A DNA stretch of 64,000 nt from Siphonodentalium dalli (lineage: Eukaryota > Mollusca > Scaphopoda > Gadilida > Siphonodentaliidae), in the NCBI GenBank assembly GCA_032622095.1, contig CP136069.1, positions 53,490,760-53,554,759 of the forward strand, given 5' to 3'. A program made the translations under genes and the position numbers. The notes beneath the pieces are model-generated. The model ran no database searches and was not told where the DNA came from. It saw only the letters and a program-made list of their open reading frames with translations. Positions 11,802-23,580 of the stretch are shown here, one piece after another. Position 1 is the stretch's first letter, and each line of letters opens with the position of its first letter.

Positions 11802-12317
11802 CCGCGCAACCCAGGGAACATAAGTCCAACACTAAGCAAATTCAAAATAACTACGAAGGCGAACCATGTTTCTGACTTCCAAATAAGCATCAGCAACGAA
11901 GCCTCACCCACAGGAAGAAATAAACTGAGAACGTATCGACTTTTTAAACATGACTACAATATCGAACCTTACCTTATTTACACTAGCACAATAGAGGATA
12001 GAACCGCATTCGCTCGTTTTAGGATTAGTAATCACCCATTACTCATAGAAAAAGGCAGACATGTAAACCCCCCGGTAGATGTAGAGAAAAGAATATGTTT
12101 ATTTTGTAAACTTGGCTCTATAGAAGATGAATTTCACTTTCTGATGGACTGCTCGCTTTATGCGGGTCTTAGGAATGATTTAGTATCAATGATTAGATCT
12201 GTACACCACCATTTTGATCAACTTTGCCCACTAGAGAAATTTAAAGTGATTATGACCAATGATTGTCCCGAAATTTGTGCAGGTGTATGTAATCTGATCC
12301 GGAGGTCTTTGCATTGA
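11802..12317 (+). pseudogene. LINE ORF2 C-terminal fragment
   Basis: An open frame with no suitable start runs from just after a TAA at 11799 to TGA at 12315. It encodes the tail typical of APE-type LINE ORF2 proteins: KLRTYRLFKHDYNIEPYL, then DRTAFARFRISNHPLLIEKG, then the cysteine-histidine pattern RICLFCKLGSIEDEFHFLMD. The upstream endonuclease and reverse transcriptase are missing, so this is a 5'-truncated copy, the usual product of incomplete reverse transcription. The two minus-strand LINEs in this window share the YR..K......YL and RxRxxNH pattern, but this copy is better preserved in its last 100 residues. Confidence 0.75.
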
Positions 12318-13402
12318 GATCTGATTTTTGCAATGACATATAATTGGCTTACGGTTATTGGATACCAATGGCCTCCGGCAGTAACTGTGATATTGTATTT
12401 ACAGTCGCAGCACAACTGTAAGCAATTAAGCAATCATTACGTCGTAGATTGCCGCGATGTGATTGATCAGTTTCATTTGTATTATTATATAATTGAACGC
12501 GTTAGTACTACTTTTCGCCATGTTTGCTATTTGATTGTTTATTCATTATGTATTCTCAACAACCTGTCCTTATATATGGATGTTCTTGCTAATACATCCT
12601 ATCCTATCCTTATCCCTATCCCTATCCCTATCCCTATCCCCAACCCTAACCCTACCCCTACCCCGCCCCCGCCCCCGCATTATAGCATTTCAGGCGCTTC
12701 TGTTCGCACTGACGAAGACAGATAGGACAATTTAACAGCTTGGCTAAAATCAATTGTCAAATTTCTCTGTGTCAATTTTGTTCTAGTTTGTCTGACCGCA
12801 GTTTAATGCAGAGACTTAGACTCAACTTTTATGTGCAGTCTATTAATTAATATGCAGCTAATGTTTTGGTTCGTATCATGCCCAATTGATTTCGATGCAG
12901 GGTACGGCGAAATGGGTTGCAAAGAATTTTAGAAAGTGCATATTTGAACACGGTCGTAAATAATCGAAATTTGAATCTGTATTGTCACATTTCATTGAAA
13001 AGCTACACTGCGAGTCAGTTATTTTGCTTAGTTGTAATCTCGCGTTGATTCTAGAATTGCTGTTCATCTAGGCGACCAAGGACAGGTTTCAATATCAATC
13101 CTAAATTGAGTAAAATATAATGAATTAATCTCCGCACATGTTATCCACCAACTACGAAATAGTGCGCAGAATATTATCATTCCATGCGCACATGGTATTC
13201 AAGAGTGCGCACTTGTTACCTTTTTTGATGACATATATGACAATGGGAATTGGATTTCTTCGGCATTACCCTAAGAGAACACGCGCCAGTCTGGCGGTTT
13301 TGCCAAGCTCTGGTGACTCGTTATAAGCCTTGTCACTGGTTCGCGATTTTCAAGATGGCCGATGGTTCCATATAGTCCGATTCCTAGCATTTTACCCAAC
13401 CC
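12318..13402. other. Spacer; no gene
   Basis: Apart from the CCCTAT tract at 12596-12680, no feature is supported. Confidence 0.4.
12596..12680. repeat. Telomere-like hexamer tract, CCCTAT to CCCTAA to CCCTAC to CCCCGC
   Basis: A pyrimidine-rich tract moves from TATCC and CCCTAT steps through two CCCTAA units to CCCTAC and then CCCCGC units. CCCTAA is the complement of the metazoan telomere repeat TTAGGG, but only about two exact units occur. Plus-strand frames through it are artefacts. Confidence 0.7.
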
Positions 13403-13961
13403 ACCGGTAAAAATTCAAAGTTAAGAAGTAGCTAGCATCCATTTGTAAACATTCGACAGTGCGAGCATTTTTTATCAGCATGTGCTGGCATAGTTTCAGT
13501 TATTCTGAGTACAACTACGGGTTTAAGAATTGTTTTGTGGCCATGTCATCTACAGAGTTAGGATCTGGTGACGATGCGGACATTAATTCAGACGTTTAAG
13601 CGATGGACGCCCCCTTTTGTCAACGAACTTCTCATAATTTACTGATAAATAGCGAGTATTTGCGATAAAAAAAATAACGCAAAAACATATGTGATACACT
13701 CAATCCATCTACTGTGCGAAACCTACGTATTGTATGTATCCAGGGTGATTGTTTAATTAGTTTTATGAAGTTGTCGCACCTGCGATTCGGTAACGAACTG
13801 TTGCCATTTTATTTTGGGAATTCCCAGACTGGAGCCAAATGCTAAAAATAGATGCTAAGTTGTCGCACCTGCGATTCGGTAACGAACTGTTGCCATTTTA
13901 TTTTGGGAATTCCCAGACTGGAGCCAAATGCTAAAAATAGATGCTACTTCTTAACTTTGAC
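13403..13961. mobile_element. Inverted-repeat-bounded element, unclassified
   Basis: TTCAAAGTTAAGAAGTAGC followed by ATC near 13405-13428 is matched in inverted orientation by GATGCTACTTCTTAACTTTG at 13938-13957. The interior is non-coding and includes the 89-bp duplication. A target duplication could not be fixed. Confidence 0.35.
13768..13945. repeat. Perfect 89-bp tandem duplication
   Basis: Two head-to-tail copies (13768-13856 and 13857-13945) begin AAGTTGTCGCACCTGCGATT and end AAAAATAGATGCT. I found no difference between them, so the event is recent or an assembly artefact. Confidence 0.85.
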
Positions 13962-14477
13962 CTCCGGAGACCAAATGGCGGATTCACCGCGAGTTAGTGA
14001 TCTTACTTATTGGAAGTCATTCACCAACGTGTTGTCTGGTGGATGACCTTGTTTTTAATTTATCTATCTCCATTCTGACTTGTCCACAGCTGATATTGTT
14101 TACAAAGGACATGGGCACCATGAACCCAAACAAATTCATATAAAGGTGGATTTATCCAAGGTGTTCTAGGCTGTTATATTCTATTATTTCTGTTACCTTT
14201 ATCTTGATAGCCAGAATGAAATTTGGTATCGAGGTTCGCCATTGTGACTGCCTTCAAACGAGGGGAAATACTGTTCTCGCATGTTCTATTCTGGAGTCAT
14301 CCTTCTTTGTTTGTCTTGAAATCTGTTCGTACAGATATGTCAGCCATGTATGGTTATCGGATGTGAATGAAATTTCTCATGATGGTTTACTGCCATGATT
14401 GCGTTCAAAAGAGTGCCAAAACAAGACGTTGTTTCCATTTTATGTTATAGAGTTATCCTTTTTTGTTTATTTTATCC

Positions 14478-14595
14478 CTTCCATGACTGGAGCTACTTGA
14501 GTTTTTGCGGCGAAACCCATGTGTCAGTACATTCTCTTAATTATGCGAGGCTCCATATGGGATACTCGCATATACATGTATAAGATAATGCACTG
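14478..14595. mobile_element. Hairpin element, CCATGACTGGAG type (copy A)
   Basis: CCCTTCCATGACTGGAGCTA and a TTTTTGCG stretch precede a degenerate copy of the hairpin found elsewhere (ACATTCTCTTAATTATGCGA, CATATGG core, then TCGCATATAC). Copies of the same outer segment occur at 20.7, 44.7 and 46.5 kb. Confidence 0.55.
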
Positions 14596-14604
14596 TTGGC
14601 TCAA

Positions 14605-14622
14605 GGGGGGGGGGGGGGGGGG
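14605..14622. repeat. Poly-G run, 18 bases
   Basis: An uninterrupted run of 18 G. Minus-strand C and plus-strand G frames across it are low-complexity artefacts. The exact length is prone to sequencing error. Confidence 0.9.
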
Positions 14623-15867
14623 TGCAGCCTGTTGCAGCTGGAAAATTATGTCAAGGTGGATTCACCGACGCCCCCTCCCACAAGTCACGACCCTGCCTGT
14701 AGTTTGCGCTATTTATGCTACTTTTATTATATTTACACTTCTGAATGCATTTTGCTGTGTTGCCTGAATGAAGAACGTTTTTTGTTTCAAATCACATTAC
14801 GTGACACCGCACGAGGCCCCAACTAGTTTTCACATTGCATGGACACAACATGCAACGCGCGCCGCACACAATCTCAGACCAACTTGCATCAATACACAAT
14901 GGAACGCAAGCAAATCAACATCCACATTTTTTATTGTTAATTAGAAATTACAAGAAATTGGGATACAATTAATTTACAAAAAAAAAACCCTCTCCATATT
15001 TGTGTACAGGCTTTACCGTTCCACCGTCCTGTTGTTAATAGACAATGTCGATGGTTGCAATGTACTCATATTCGTGACCTCTCTATATGTGTTTGGTCTG
15101 ACTATCCTCGGGATTCTCGGAAGGACCAATAGTTCCTCTCCCTTAACCACTCATTTCATGCCTTTAATAAAAACAAAGTAATACATTTTTAGACATAATC
15201 AATTCTTTTTTTATGCTTCTCTTCTGAAGATGTGGGTGAATATTTCTGACGTCCATGTTTGTTGTGTGCATGGCCACGTACATTTCCATCAGTCGTCAGG
15301 TTTCTTCAATCTGTGCTTTGATAGTTTCCGCCATATCCACTGCCTCTGAATTTCGCTCATCTTCGACAGGGGGTGGTGGTATATCTGCTTCCTTTATCCC
15401 GTCGCGGCCGATATACCGATATTCGTAATGTACTTAAGTTGCACTATCTGTACTGACTGAGGTGATACCTTTCCGTCGTCCACAGTTTGATGGACGATGG
15501 CGATATGTCTCCAGCTAACTTGGAACAAATTAGTCTTACACACAAAACACACATCCCGCGAACTGAAGAATACACGCTGGTGTCTCGGTGGTGCTCCGTA
15601 TAAAAAACATATCACGTGATTGATGAGTCGTCTGCTCGGTGATGTCAGTACCATTCTAGCCTCCACGCATGACGAGATATAGGAATTACTCTCTGACATA
15701 GAAATGTTGTCAGTATTCAGAACCTGGAACGTTTTTCATCACGGAGCGTTCCAACAATTGCGTAACAAGCAGGCAATGCTGTCCAACACCCTGCGTCATT
15801 ACAGTAAGGCCAAATCAAAATAATTACTAGGTTTTCATCCACGCTCGCCCTATACACTCTAAATCGT
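14623..15867. other. No gene recognised
   Basis: A 101-codon minus-strand frame at 15394-15699 has no recognisable motif, signal peptide or splice context. No repeat shared with the rest of the window was seen. Confidence 0.35.
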
Positions 15868-16500
15868 GTTGGGTACATTTGACCAAAATTGGGTACATTT
15901 TTTACCCAACACAATGGTGAATATAGTACCACGCGAACGTTTAACCCTTTACCCAACAGAACGGCCCTTTGCCAATGCATTCTCTTATATATGCGAGTCG
16001 ACCATAGGTCGCCTCGCATATATAAGAGAATGCATTGGCTTAACACCTTATTAAAAATTATAAAATTGTTAAAGAATGTAAGAAAAAATGGTAAAAAGTG
16101 TTTAAAAAAGTTTTTTGTTAGGCCAATGCATTCTCTTATATATGCGAGGCGACCTATGGTCGACTCGCATATATAAGAGAATGCATTGGCACAGGGCATA
16201 ACTGTAACCATCACAATGTGGTCAATGAGCCGGTTCCAATGATATCCATATTTGTATGGTTTTATTGAGACAGACCCAAGATAATTTAGGCTGTTGCAGC
16301 TTTATTTGGCCGTTTTTGGCCGGTTTGTTGGGTAAAGGGTTAATAACTTTTTACTTTTTTGTTGGGTAAAGCATGTGTTACCAAATTTGGGTAAATTTGA
16401 CCCAATGTTGGGCCATGTTTTTACTCAACACAGGGTAACAATTTACCAAATATTAATTTCCCTTCTGCTTTGGGCGATTTTTTAAAACCCTATATTGGGG
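15868..16500. repeat. GGGTACATTT/TTTACCCAACAC repeat, split by a MITE
   Basis: The left part (15868-15940) and right part (16344-16500) match the repeat at 58209-58520: TTTACCCAACACAATG, ATAGTACCACGCGAACG on the left, and a GTTTTTACTCAACRCAGGGT segment with ATTAATTTCCC on the right. The 395-bp MITE at 15945 interrupts it exactly at a TTAA. Confidence 0.65.
15945..16339. mobile_element. TTAA-flanked double-hairpin MITE, CCCTTTACCC family (copy 1)
   Basis: The left end is TTAA then CCCTTTACCCAACA; the right end is TGTTGGGTAAAGGG then TTAA. Inside are two 69-bp near-perfect hairpins, each starting GCCAATGCATTCTC and ending GAGAATGCATTGGC. The second is the reverse complement of the first, with about 80 bp between them. 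A tail follows with GAGCCGGTTCCAATGATA and GGCCG repeats. Minus- and plus-strand frames here are hairpin artefacts. CCC ends beside TTAA agree with piggyBac-type elements. Confidence 0.85.
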
Positions 16501-17638
16501 GTGAATAAATACTTACTTATTGGGTCAAAGCAACTAAAGTTGGGGGATTTATTACCATTGACGTTGTGTTAAATGATCAGATTATCTGGAAAAAACATAG
16601 GTCATTTATTAGATTGCCAAAAATAATTATTTCAAGGTGGGAATTGCCTAAATTATACTAAACTAGATTGGGTTGCGTTGCGCGGGTAAAGAATGAGTAA
16701 ATTATTAGGGCCTCTTTCAGTCATTTAAATTAATTATTAGTCATCTGAGATAAACATACCTTATTGCATGACACTCTCCTGATAAAGATACCGCTGTCTT
16801 TTAAGTTGACAGTAAACGCTCTTTATTGATAATTATTAGCCCCCATTTAAGTCATCTGAGATTAAAAGCAACAATCCAGTTATATTTTCCATGATCATGC
16901 GATCCATATGTACCAATAGTCCTACATATCGTCTTAGATGATAAGGAACGCTCTTTATTGCTAATGTAGTATAATATAATCTTCAAGTTTTATATGATTA
17001 AAATTGTTTACTAATGGCCCTTTAAGTAGTCTGAGGTCAACGACACCTACCCCGTGACCAAATTCGAACCATTTTGGAAATATAATTAAGTATATAGTTA
17101 AATTAATTATTAGTGTGCTTTCAAGACACCTGACGTCAACTATCCCATGACACTCCCCGTTTAAATGGTCGCCCACAGCCGGACAGACAGCAAACAATCA
17201 AACAAACAAAACAGAAATGAGTTGCATTTGGTACATACATGTATTATCCTGGTATGAAACATGCACCAAACCATTATTGGTACGAAACGACTTTCAACTC
17301 AACGTCCAATTTGACAATATTGAATGACATTTGGGGGAAAATGAAATATTCCACATCCAGCAGCCGGCCCGGAGACACAAACTAATCTTGTTAGTTATAC
17401 AAATAATGTCAATATATGGTTGTGTAATGAATCTGTACACCTTCGAATTACTCCTTTAGTTCCATAAAGGCACATTCTTTCAACTTGCTGATAACTAAAT
17501 CGTCATCCATTTTTACTTTGTTTTAACAACACGGCGTGGTCAGTTCATGTTTTCCCGAAGGGAATCACGTGACTTTTACCATAAACTCAGTAAAATAACA
17601 CGCGAAATGATTTTACTGTACAGATTATTTCAGATTAA
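16501..17638. other. AT-rich spacer with weak internal repetition
   Basis: CTCTTTATTG-type phrases and AATTATTAG with GTCATCTGAG recur loosely at 16735, 16840 and 17100, suggesting an old degenerate tandem repeat. The 78-codon minus-strand frame at 16961-17197 lies in it and has no protein features. Confidence 0.35.
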
Positions 17639-17740
17639 CCCAATGCATGGTGTATTATCACAATATATTAATCCAATGCATGGTGTATTCTCACTATATA
17701 TTAACCCAATTCATGGTGTATTATCTCTATATATTTTACT
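17639..17740. repeat. Three tandem 33-bp units
   Basis: CCAATGCATGGTGTATT recurs at 17640, 17673 and (as CCAATTCATGG) 17706, period 33 bp. Because 33 is a multiple of three, the plus strand reads INPMHGVLSLY-like repeats; the flanks give no support for a gene. Confidence 0.8.
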
Positions 17741-19136
17741 AAACATGATATTTTACTAAAGTGCCCAACACCAGATTACTATGCTGTTCGGCTAAATTCC
17801 GACCCAACGTAATTTAGATTGTACGGTCAAATGACGCGAAATAGTTCAGAATTTCCTCAGATAAATTTCCGCTTACTGTAGGTGAAAACAAATTGCAGAC
17901 ACAAGGTTGAAAAAATTATTTCCGCTACCTGACACCAACCTCACCCTGTGTGCAATTATATATATATTTTTCAGGCCAACATTTTGGAACCACCCCACAA
18001 AAATGAGTAAAATAAATTAGTATAATATGAAACAACATTATAGCAGCGTGGTTCGTTCCAGCAATTGCTATTTAGCATGTTCCAACATATTAATACAACC
18101 CAAAAGAGTGGAACAGTAGTGGCATTATCGGACGCAAGATCATAACAACAGTTCCCATAGTAAAATACATCAGATATTATTCTATGAGTAGTTATACCAG
18201 GTTCAATTGTCGAGTTGATAATGTTTTGTATTTTCCGACTATATACATTGTATATATTATAATATCGGGGTTTCTATGTCATATACACAACATAACCAAT
18301 ACTTTTCTATAAACATGTAACTATAATGACTTAAAAGTATTACGCATACCTCAAAGTTAATCAATACATAGTTAGTGTTATATTTTAAGTGTTTTTATAT
18401 TTTCCATTTTTTTTACCTGAAATTTCATTTTTTGGGGGTATGGTTAATATTTTCAGATATTCTTGCTCTATTATTAATTAAATTATACATGTTTCATACT
18501 GTTGTATTGATGATATGTATGTGCACATTTTAATACCATTTGCGATACATTCGATTATCCAATTTCCAAAACATATGCAAATTACTCGGGGATAATTTTG
18601 AAAAAGAAACATTTTTTTTGCGCAAGTGAATGATATTTTCGTAAAAAAAAATAAAAATAAGGCCGCAATTTTCGTCAATATTGACTAATATATAAAGGGT
18701 AATATAGACTGGAGGTAATACTAGTAACAATTATAGTTATCTGTCAATGTCATCTTGGTACCCACTGTTTTACAATTTATTGCTAATTTGAAAATCAACA
18801 CAAAGGTGACAATATTTCAAAGTGATGTAGAAAAAATTGCTCAAAGCGGATTTTAGCGGATTTTGGATATGTTGTTCTGGAGATGTTCCTGCGTGCAATG
18901 ACATAAAAATCGCTTCTCTACCAATTTCTTCTAGGTCCAACCCTTCTCCGGCTATACTATAGTTACCTTCTTCCCATCTGTTTGGCAACATTGAAACGCA
19001 TCTGAGTGAATATATTATACAGATATGCATTATGTATAGGGATTTCATCCAGAGAACGTGACTTCCATGAAATTGAGTTTGTAAACAACAAAACAACAGT
19101 TGTGTCACCATGCTCGAAAAACCGTTGTTTAATTAA
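17741..19136. other. No gene recognised
   Basis: AT-rich DNA. Overlapping minus-strand frames at 18478-19169 show no motif. Confidence 0.4.
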
Positions 19137-19342
19137 CCCTTTCAGTGCCAAGTCCGATTTTTGTATCAACCCATATTTCCTTGATCATTTTTTCAAATTG
19201 ATTGATTATAATAATGTGATACATTGATAGAAAGAGCTCTAAGCTCTTTCTATCAATGTATCACATTATTATAATCAATAAATTTGAAAAATGATCAAGG
19301 AAATATGGGTTGATACAAAAATCGGACTTGGCACTGAAAGGG
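19137..19342. mobile_element. Fully palindromic TTAA MITE, CCCTTTCAGTG family (copy 1)
   Basis: The whole 206 bp is an inverted repeat centred on GAGCTCTAAGCTC. The left arm begins TTAA then CCCTTTCAGTGCCAAGTCC and the right arm ends GGACTTGGCACTGAAAGGG then TTCA, a decayed TTAA. It could form a stem of about 100 bp with almost no loop. It is non-coding. Confidence 0.85.
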
Positions 19343-19565
19343 TTCAAAGATGATGGCGATATATTTGCAAATCCAACCAAAAGAATAATGACAGATAACA
19401 AAAGCCGAAAGGTGCACAAACTTAGATATTTTTTGTCAGTTATATTTCGTTTTTATTTCCAAACTTCATCGAAAATACTGAAATAACTTAGTTATGACTT
19501 GCAATGAAAAACTGTACCTCAATGCATATTTTGTCAATTGTATTGAGCTGACAGATGTATTGGAA
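19343..19565. other. Spacer, nothing recognised
   Basis: AT-rich sequence between the MITE and the 30-bp array, without repeats or frames. Confidence 0.4.
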
Positions 19566-19899
19566 AATGTCAGTGATAAAGACTGAGTTCTGTAAAATGT
19601 CAGTGATAAAGACTGAGTTCTGCAAAATGTCAGTGATAAAGACTGAGTTCTGTAAAATATCCGTGATAAAGACTGAGTTCTGTAAAATGTCAGTGATAAA
19701 GACTGAGTTCTGTAAAATGTCCGTGATAAAGACTGAGTTCTGTAAAATGTCAGTGATAAAGACTGAGTTCTGTAAAATGTCAGTGATAAAGACTGAGTTC
19801 TGTAAAATGTCAGTGATAAAGACTGATTTCTGTAAAATATCAGTGATAAAGACTGAGTTCTGTGAAATGTCAGTGATAAAGACTGAGTTCTGTAAAATA
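19566..19899. repeat. Minisatellite, 11 units of 30 bp
   Basis: The unit ATGTCAGTGATAAAGACTGA plus GTTCTGTAAA repeats 11 times with few substitutions. The period is ten codons, so the plus strand reads MSVIKTEFCK eleven times from 19555 to 19920. There is no signal peptide or splice evidence, and the substitutions are not biased to third positions in the copies I compared (for example ATGTCC, ATATCA), so I treat it as non-coding. Confidence 0.85.
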
Positions 19900-20669
19900 C
19901 TGGTTAACTCAGCTGGTTAACTATATATATTTTTGACGAATGTCACAACATTGTAACGCTTCCAGTAACGAGGAGCAACGTGCTCCTAACTACAATATTT
20001 CAGCACAAACACACTTTTACGTCGAGTGAAAATGTAGCATATCATTCAAGGGAAGGGAGATTGACGGATAAATATTCCCACAACTTCATAAAAATCCCAT
20101 GGAAACGAAAAGTAGAGGGTTGCTGCATCAGAAGGGCATATCACAGGAGGATTAGCTATGTAAACACCACCACCACCACCACCACCACCACACTAAATAG
20201 GCGTAATCCCTCCCACCACCGGTACTAATGCTATGAGATTAACTGCATCTTAATAGAGGTGTTAACTTTTTCTAAACCTGATAAAACTCCACTAATATAA
20301 ATATGTTGTAAGAGTTTCCTATAATGAATGGTATTGATTGACCAATATTTTTCAACTTTCTTGAGGAATTAATTAGTGACTTGCCAAAACTTTTGCCGAA
20401 TAAATATTTTTTTTTGCCAAATGTGAATTATTGTTGCCATTAGAAAATTTGGCAAGTGGCAGCGTGAACCCTTAGCGGGTTGATTAGCTCGCCTGTGTGT
20501 ATGTCACAACCGCGGCTAGATTCCATTTACCCTATGTATGAACAGCTTTTTCTCCTCCGTGGTCGTGACGCATACGTGCAAGTGATTTTTTCACTGAACT
20601 GACGTTGTTGTGTTGTTTTATATCTAATGTATGTTGTGCCAAACATGCACTGGCTTACAAGGTAAATAG
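19900..20669. other. Spacer with (CCA)n microsatellite
   Basis: A CAC/CCA trinucleotide run lies at about 20164-20192. A plus-strand frame through it (poly-Thr) is an artefact. Otherwise nothing was recognised. Confidence 0.5.
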
Positions 20670-20790
20670 TGTTAGGCCAATACATTCTCTTATATATGTG
20701 AGGCTCCATATGGGAGACTAGCATATATAAGAGAATGAATTGGCACAGGGTCTTCGCAAAATGTCAGGAAGCTCCAGTAATGGAAGATTC
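20640..20790. mobile_element. Hairpin element, CCATGACTGGAG type (copy B)
   Basis: CCAATACATTCTCTTATATA and the complementary TATATAAGAGAATGAATTGG flank a CCATATGG core (about 20673-20741). They are preceded by a CACTGGCTTACAAGGTAAAT segment and followed by CAGGAAGCTCCAGTAATGG, the inverted form of the outer segment of copies A, C and D. Confidence 0.6.
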
Positions 20791-20989
20791 AAATGCACGG
20801 ATGGCCTTCATTATATGTTATAATTTTGAGTTACAAAATTATGAAAAATTCCTCAAGAATATACTAATAGTATAGTATACTGATAATATGAATGCGACGT
20901 TATCCACGTAACACATTTTGTGTGAGCCGCGGGCGTTTGTTTAAATACAGCATAAAGAGTGAGCGATAATATATATAGATAGTTCTTAA

Positions 20990-21310
20990 TTGCCTCCATC
21001 TGGGGAGAGTATATTATATACAACATTATTTACAGAGACAGATAACATGAATGTCACAAGCATGTGGTTGTACAACGTATACCAATTTGTGATATTATTA
21101 TAGACGAAGACAGAAAAGGAAAAATGAGAGAAAAAACAAAAACAAACATACAAGAAAAAAAATAATCCCCACCTGTAGGAGAGTATTTCATAAACATCAT
21201 TATTTACTGACACAGATACTCATGAATGTCACAAGCATATGGCTATACACGTTACACCAATGTGATATTATATTCGAAGAAAGTAGAAAAATAAAAGAAT
21301 GAAAGAAAAA
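20990..21310. repeat. Diverged tandem duplication, period about 178 bp
   Basis: GGAGAGTATATTATATACAA and GGAGAGTATTTCATAAACAT start two copies that share AACATTATTTAC, GAATGTCACAAGCAT, ACACCAATGTGATATTAT and an A-rich GAAAGAAAA tail. Confidence 0.7.
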
Positions 21311-21337
21311 AAGCGGCAGTTTCTTGATTACATTGAG

Positions 21338-23580
21338 TTATTGAGATACATGGATAAATAACATATATATCCAATAAAATGATTTATACCTACATGTATA
21401 TGTACAACTAGCATGGTGATTATTGTTGTCAAATTTATGATTAACATCATCTACATTTTTATACATATCAAATAATACTTTTGGACTTGATTTGTAATTT
21501 ATAATGAAAATATATACACAATTATGGTTTCTGGTTCTAAATCTTGCTATGACCTTTGCATCTGATTGGCTGAAGTATTTGAGATATGGTTCCATTGCGT
21601 AATTGTGTTTAACTGCTCTATAAGATATGTATTTATTAGAAGTATCAAGTTTACCACTCCATTCTTGCGTGTGCACATCTCTTAGTCTATCCTTTGTTGC
21701 ATTTTTAACCATTTACTTCTACATAAATTTTGGTCGCTCCAAATAAATGACATTCGAGTTTCATTTAATATTTTTCTGGTGCCATTCACTCATTTAAAGG
21801 CACGCTTAGTTTTTTTTATACTAAAAATCATTGAATCATATAGTTATTTTGTCAATTTCCAGCCTTCGCCCTCAATCTCTCTGTTCCAATAACATAACAT
21901 TTTGTGTTTAATTATAGTTGAAACTGGGATTATGCCCTGTTCACCATATACCATAGCAGTCGGTGTTGTAGTCTTCACGCCCAAAATGAATTCAAAAACA
22001 CATAACTATGTTGTCTCAATCATAGCGTTAGAACCATATCCCCATACTTCAGTCATACGTGAGGGTTGCATGGTAAAATTGCTTTATTATCAATGATAAC
22101 ATCAAAGGTTAGATGTGATTTTCTCACTTTGTGAACGAGTGAGAACATAGCCTTTTTGGCCGCAGCACACCTTCTTTTCTTTCCATCAATAAATTGGTTC
22201 TCATTGCTAAATGTCACCCTGAGATACTTATAACTTTTGAATAATTATATTGGCTCATTTCCAATATAAAATATCTCATTTTCATATTTCCCTTGGCCAA
22301 ATACAACACTTTTTGTTTTAGAGCAGTTAATGCTGAGCTTTCAGTCTGTACAGTATTGCTGATAAGAATCTAGAATTTCTCTTCTAGTCCATCAGCTGTG
22401 TCAGCCATGAGTATGGTATCATCAGCATATAAAAGTGAAAACATTTAACAAATCTGTGCATTGCTTTACCACTCATGGCTGACAAAGTTTGGCGAGTTTG
22501 ACAGTTTTGGCAAAGGTATGATTCCAGATCATTCAGATACAGGGCAAAAAGTATTGGGGAGAGATTACCGCCCTGCCTCACGCCAATTGGGCATTTGAAG
22601 AAGGGGGAAATCTTTTCATCAACTGAAACACATGATTTTATATCCTGATACATACTTTGTATGACCTTTAATAATTTTCCATCAATACCTGACGAGTTTA
22701 TATCAGAGACCATTCCCCCAGACACTGTTAAAAGCCTTTGACAGGTCTATGAAGGCACAATATAAACTACCATTAATGGCATTGGTTAATTCTATCATCG
22801 AATCCAATGTATGTATGTGGTCGATGGTTGAATAGTTTGGCCGAAATCCAGCCTGATTTACAGAGAGGATGCCATTTATTTCTAGGAATGAATATATTAT
22901 ATTACTTACACTTTGGTCAAACAGCTGACAATTGTAATTTGTCTATAGTTATCAGGGGATAAAAATTTCCCATGTTTTATAAATTGGTTTAATAAGTCCA
23001 ATACTCCACTCTTTGTGTATATGTCCAGTTATAAAAATCATATTACAATATTTGAGATAAACAATTTTCATTTTAGGGTAGGAACCTCTGATAAACTCAT
23101 TTGTAAATTTATCGATTCCAGATGCTTTCCCTGTTTTAAGATCTTGTACAGCATTTTCGACCTCTTCGATATTAATATCTCTGTTCAGTAATGATGTATC
23201 ATATAGTTTGGTTTTACAGACTCTGGGAGCGGAGTTTCAACACAACCTGTAACATTTGAAAAATGGGAATAGGTTTCATCAACTGAGGGCATCGGGTGAT
23301 GACATCTTTTATCATCTATACTATTATTAAGTTTCCAATATTCCCTCGGATGTGTGCCTTTACGGCTCTTAACTCTATTTTGAAACTCAATATTTTATTT
23401 CTGCACATTGCGACCTTATATGCCCTTCTACGTTCTAACAAATTAGTGTGATTGTGGGGAGATTTATACATCCGATAGAGTTTCCTTGATTTTCTGTATT
23501 TCTTCCTTGTGTTGGAGCAATCGCTATCAAACCATGGTGCTTTAGGTTTATTTTTTTTGCAAACCCACCGTTCCTCTTCT
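21338..23580 (-). pseudogene. Decayed APE-type LINE ORF2 (LINE B)
   Basis: Reading the minus strand from 23.58 kb downward, the pieces in order are: the linker before the reverse transcriptase (PWFDSDCSNTRKKYRKSRK), the GKASGIDKFTNEFI segment, the finger and palm motif A region (QAGFRPNYSTIDHI, then AFIDLSKAF followed by N where D is usual), motif B (GVRQGGNLSPILFALYLNDL, at about 22500-22600) and motif C (LYADDTILMADTADG, at about 22390-22440, one frame off from motif B). A C-terminal piece follows (YRAVKHNYAMEPYLKYF, RFRTRNH; 21712-21338). Stops and frameshifts separate nearly every piece, so it is dead. The motif order and spacing match the LINE at 32.6-37.8 kb, but the sequence differs, so it is a separate family or an old relative. 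Confidence 0.85.

Noticed and set aside
12535-12735. Plus-strand frames with PIPIPIP and SLSLSLS repeats
   Set aside because: They arise from the CCCTAT simple repeat.
15717-16214. 165-codon minus-strand frame
   Set aside because: It spans the double-hairpin MITE; the same peptide pieces recur at every copy of the element.
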